Shown here: positions 5,163 to 5,579 of the stretch, in pieces
How the letters are laid out: each line of letters starts with the position of its first letter
Position numbering within the stretch: position 1 is the stretch's first letter
NCBI GenBank assembly: GCA_011620045.1
Contig: WOZY01000139.1
Location: 1-5,579, forward strand
DNA: 5,579 nt
Reading direction: 5' to 3'
Origin: Mesotoga sp.
GTDB lineage: Bacteria > Thermotogota > Thermotogae > Petrotogales > Kosmotogaceae
Position numbers and translations under genes: made by a program
The notes under the pieces: generated by a model
The model's database searches: none
Seen by the model: the letters and a program-made list of their open reading frames with translations, nothing else
Told to the model about the DNA's origin: nothing

Positions 5163-5185
5163 ATACTCCCCCTCTTTAATTAACT

Positions 5186-5213
5186 ATTATACAGCTATCA
5201 ATAGCCGATTCAA
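5186..5213 (-). promoter_or_regulatory. Sigma-70-type promoter for the 180-residue gene
   Basis: On the minus strand, TTGAAT (5213-5208) and a perfect TATAAT (5191-5186) are separated by 16 bases. Transcription would start around 5179, giving a leader of under 20 bases before ATG 5162 with the ribosome site GAGGGGG inside it. Confidence 0.65.
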
Positions 5214-5377
5214 AAACCATCGACTGCTATGATGACGCCTTCGACCTAAATAGCGCATTAATATCTTGAGAGATCGCCCGTAGTTTTCAGAGGGCCTTAT
5301 TTCGTTGAATACTCAGAACCGATCGAATAATTAAAGTGACACGAAGACATTCAGCAGCTTACGGCCGCGAGTTTCAA
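5214..5377. other. Intergenic stretch with no recognised feature
   Basis: Between the promoter at 5186-5213 and the terminator hairpin I see no open frame with a start and ribosome site, no RNA gene and no clear repeat on either strand. Confidence 0.5.
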
Positions 5378-5406
5378 TAAAAAGGCCCCCGCGCTTCGCG
5401 GGGGCT
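5378..5406 (-). terminator. Strong Rho-independent terminator for the gene entering from the right
   Basis: GCCCCCGCG (5385-5393) and CGCGGGGGC (5397-5405) form a nine-pair, almost pure GC stem with a three-base loop. On the minus strand the hairpin top reads GCGAAGC, a known very stable mini-hairpin, and the stem is followed by CTTTTTATTG. The plus-strand side has no T-run, so it works for minus-strand transcription, about 90 bases after the stop codon at 5497. Confidence 0.9.
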
Positions 5407-5496
5407 CTCTGGGGGTTAACTGTGGCCTATAGTACAGAAGCTAAGAAGAGAATCTCTTCTTCCCCAGACCGAAAACCTTACTCTATCGTTATTCTG

Positions 5497-5579
5497 TTAC
5501 CAAGCTCGAAGACCGATTAGCGCAAAGAAGTTGTTTGTAGAACCTCCCAAGTTTCCACTAGATGGTACGGTCACAAATA
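5497..5579 (-). CDS. C-terminal end of a protein, possibly an outer-membrane beta-barrel
   Basis: On the minus strand one frame is open from the window edge to TAA 5497-5499, giving 26 residues that begin FVTVPSSGNLGGSTNN and end in FFALIGLRAW. The alternating hydrophobic pattern and terminal Trp are what the last strand of an outer-membrane beta-barrel looks like, with a Gly/Ser/Asn-rich loop before it. The strong minus-strand terminator about 90 bases beyond supports a minus-strand gene ending here. In Thermotogota such a protein would sit in the outer sheath (toga). Only 26 codons are visible, so the frame choice is inferred; another frame (stop near 5460) ends FELGNRITIE but has an in-frame stop just upstream. 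Confidence 0.5.
   Translation of the reverse strand, partial: FVTVPSSGNLGGSTNNFFALIGLRAW

Noticed and set aside
5561..5579. ATG at 5561 on the plus strand running off the window
   Set aside because: No ribosome site, only six codons visible, and it opposes the better-supported minus-strand C-terminus.

Overview
The window looks like a piece of a bacterial chromosome of moderate GC (mid-40s percent by eye). Gene content and style (an OhrR-type MarR regulator, a TSUP permease, a protein-repair methyltransferase, a YkuR-like M20 deacetylase, and possibly the end of an outer-envelope beta-barrel protein) would fit a mesophilic member of the Thermotogota such as Mesotoga. That placement is inferred from general resemblance; no rRNA or other decisive marker is present.

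Left block, 1-2141, plus strand: a tight four-gene run, probably one operon. It holds the last 61 codons of a glutathione-peroxidase-family protein, an OhrR-like organic-peroxide sensor (GTG start overlapping the previous stop by 4 bp), an eight-segment TauE/SafE (TSUP) permease 15 bp later, and a protein-L-isoaspartate O-methyltransferase-like protein 6 bp after that. Together they read as an oxidative-stress module: peroxide removal, peroxide sensing, export or import of a small sulfur- or carbon-containing anion, and repair or methylation of damaged protein. The promoter and the OhrR operator would lie left of the window.

Middle block, 2143-3368, minus strand: an M20 metallo-amidohydrolase most like N-acetyldiaminopimelate deacetylase. 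It converges on the methyltransferase with a single base between the stop codons. Its best start (ATG at 3204, with AAGGAGG) is directly preceded by a 9-bp hairpin, and its leader begins next to a perfect 24-bp palindrome that terminates the gene to its right.

Decayed block, 3383 to about 4600: two minus-strand reading frames that look like one secreted or envelope protein split by a single-base frameshift in a C run, followed by about 600 bp without an intact gene. That stretch holds a start-less open frame on the minus strand and a two-copy 30-bp repeat with a palindromic core.

Right block, 4620-5579, minus strand: an intact 180-residue soluble protein of unknown function with its own good promoter, then a strong GC-rich minus-strand terminator, then the C-terminal 26 codons of a protein ending in an aromatic beta-strand typical of outer-membrane barrels.

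No tRNA, rRNA, CRISPR array or insertion sequence is visible.
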